From the NCBI GenBank assembly GCA_015680685.1, contig MNCI01004501.1:1026541-1046562 (forward strand): DNA of 20,022 nt, written 5' to 3'. Position numbers and translations under genes: made by a program. Origin of the DNA: Gnetum montanum. Lineage: Eukaryota; Streptophyta; Gnetopsida; Gnetales; Gnetaceae. The first letter of the stretch is position 1. The number at the start of each line of letters is the position of its first letter. Shown here one piece after another: positions 18,003 to 20,022 of the stretch. The notes under the pieces were generated by a model. It searched no databases and was not told where the DNA came from. It worked only from the letters and a program-made list of their open reading frames with translations.

Positions 18003-19896
18003 ATTGGATTTATGTGAGGGATATGTCCAAGCAAGGCAGCTTATATTTTAATTGGAAAATTGATAAACTTTCAATGTTAAATAATCAAGTTGAAAATTCC
18101 TAAAATGACATTCATTAAAATATTAAATTTTATGCAAATTTTTTATGTAAAGTTGTTGTAATGGGATCTTCAAAATATCAGTAGCCATGGCATGATGCCT
18201 GGTGTAGATTCAAACTCTAGAAAAATACCAAACAGCTTCCAAAATCAAACCTTTACTTTCTCAAGAAGTAATGTTGGCATCCACAGCATAGATGGTGTGA
18301 AGTGTGGCCTAAAATGTGGCTCATATGTGAAGTAGTTAATCATGTACATCATGGATTTTAGCAAGAATAGGCCACAAGGATCATTCTGTGCAACATCAGG
18401 CCCATTCAAGCATTAAAGCTCTTGGATTCATGGCTTCCATAGCCATTAGAAATCACGTGTTTGCTAACAAACCCATAGTTATAGAGTCTCCTTCATCTAT
18501 AGATCACTTGATAGTGAAACCCTTGAAACCCCCAAAATACTTACCTTGAATGAGCTTCATCACATTATGGTATGCTAGTTTCTCATTAATGGGCATCATG
18601 AAAAATCATGGTAGAAATTGCAAAGTCTTGGTGGTAGATTACCTGTTCATTGTAGCACTCACATAGGTGGAATGATAATGTCATTTTTCCAACCTTTCAT
18701 GTTGTAGAGTGGTGTTTGAAAAATTAGTCAAAGATGATACAACACCATGCCGATCATAGAGGAGGAGACAGAGCTAGGAATAAGTGGTTGTTGTCCTACA
18801 GAGGCACATGGCATTGATGGAGTGTATGGCAAGCATATCGTGATTGCTCACCAATAGTTTGGCCATGTTCACCGTTGCATTTCACACTTGTAATTATTTT
18901 TCAAGATATTTTGGTTTCATATTACATACATTTGTGTTAAGGTTTTAGTATGGAGTTATAAAATGATCAAAGAAATAATCATAAAATAAAACCATGATAT
19001 GGAAAGAATAGGAATAAAATATAATAATTAAATATGAACAACCATAGATTGGCTATCTTGCAATCATATTCGGTTAACCTAAGGCACTTGGAATTAGAGT
19101 TATCTCTACTTTAAAAGCATAAATTATTTCTTCCCTATAGGAAGATATATTATTAGGTTTGATGTGCCAAAAATTGAGAGCTCATATTAAGGATAAAGCC
19201 TCAAAAATACTAAGAAAAATAAAATAGGAGATTTATAAGTTAGTTATTGGAAAATATACTTGCCAACTATGGTTTAAATTTCTCATGGAAGTTATAATAT
19301 CTTAGGGTGGTTATGAATTAATCCCCTAGATATTTATAACACCCTTAACTTCTCATTATTATTGTAACTATCCTAAGATCACTATAAAAGGGCCTTCAAA
19401 GGTATAATTAGGAAAGGAGAAGGATTGGGAAAAAAGATACTTAGAAGAATATTGAAGATTGTAAAGCATGGCTTGCTAAAGATATCAATTTAGCTACTTT
19501 GTTTTAATCGTATGACTTCATTTCTTCCCAAATTTTTTAGTTACTTATCTCATTGTTTAGATAGTATCATGCTTAGCATTTAATTTTGGGCTTATCTACA
19601 TTGCCTTTATAGCTATGTTTTTTGTGCAATATTAGACTTCTATTAAGGTTTTCCAAATAAGAGCTTATGTTGTATTAGAAAAGCATCTTGAGAAATTTAA
19701 TAGTAATGTCTTATAAAAATTGCTTGTTTGAGTTTAGGAAATCTAGAAATTCTTTAATACTTTGAGATGACTGAAATAGCTCCTTTATTTTTAGAGTTTA
19801 TTGCCTTAATATTGCAATCCTGAAATTGTCAAATTTTTTGGGAAGTTTTATTGTTTGAAATTCTTGACCAATATTAACTAGCTAAATATAAGCTTG
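18003..19896. other. Non-coding stretch, nothing recognised
   Basis: Moderately AT-rich. On the minus strand about 18880-18150 reads with relatively few stops in one frame, and a good splice-donor-like AAGGTAAGTAT lies at about 18540, but no protein family is recognisable. It could be an old gene fragment. The remainder (18900-19896) is A/T-rich with only short broken frames. Confidence 0.45.
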
Positions 19897-20022
19897 TGAT
19901 GAGTGGCGAGGTACCCCTACACTCAACCATATGAATACGAGTGTGCACGCGTGATCCGGTCGAACTCCGCAGACTAAATGCCTTAACACCACAAGAAACA
20001 CTTGGGGTTAATAGTTCGTTGT
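19897..20022 (-). repeat. LTR3, third copy of the left LTR family (cut by the window end)
   Basis: Begins TGATGAGTGGCGAGG exactly like LTR1 and LTR2 and aligns with LTR1 to the window end with about a dozen differences. There is no primer-binding site before it (the flank is TATAAGCTTG), so its edge here is an outer end: either a 3' LTR whose body lies to the right, or a solo LTR. It is closer to LTR1 than to LTR2. Confidence 0.82.

Noticed and set aside
18150-18880. Possible host gene fragment on the minus strand with a splice-donor-like site
   Set aside because: I compared the reading with cytochrome P450 and ketoacyl-CoA synthase patterns and neither fits. Stops are too many to claim a gene.

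Overview
This window looks like nuclear DNA from a land plant with a large, transposon-filled genome. The evidence is AT-rich non-coding DNA, decayed Ty3/gypsy elements with plant-type primer sites, an endogenous caulimovirid (plant pararetrovirus), a 5S rRNA-derived repeat and a eukaryotic CCR4-type nuclease pseudogene. A gymnosperm is plausible but not shown. Every recognisable coding region carries stops, frameshifts or lost catalytic residues, so I see no gene that is clearly alive.

Layout, left to right. (1) 1-3341: a Ty3/gypsy element on the minus strand (gag pseudogene, a primer-binding site matching tRNA-Asp, LTR1). It abuts a second, more decayed LTR of the same family (LTR2) with its own decayed primer-binding site. 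(2) 3342-6643: AT-rich DNA with nothing recognised. (3) 6644-7230: a different minus-strand LTR with an adjacent polypurine tract. (4) 7649-8725: a minus-strand pseudogene of a CCR4/Angel-type exonuclease-endonuclease-phosphatase, apparently without introns. (5) 9313-9415: a 5S rRNA-like sequence on the minus strand. (6) 9582-9824 and 15577-15774: two halves of one array of 45-bp repeats. (7) 9825-15576: a rearranged minus-strand endogenous pararetrovirus lying between those halves. (8) 15775-16484: a plus-strand Ty3/gypsy integrase fragment. (9) 16485-19896: AT-rich DNA with an LTR-like promoter and poly(A) unit, one short unknown ORF and a polypurine-like tract. (10) 19897-20022: the start of a third LTR of the first family.

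The most informative structure is the pararetrovirus insertion. The left 45-bp array stops after base 18 of a unit, and the right array resumes at base 19. The empty site can therefore be read directly, and the insertion is 5,752 bp. Inside, reading on the minus strand, the order is coat-protein region, degraded zinc knuckle, acidic linker, aspartic protease, reverse transcriptase and RNase H, then a separate downstream ORF of about 287 codons. A TATA box and a possible tRNA-Met primer site follow, and then a second copy of the linker and protease. The movement-protein and N-terminal coat regions are missing at the junction near 10663. The downstream ORF is the best candidate here for something poorly described.
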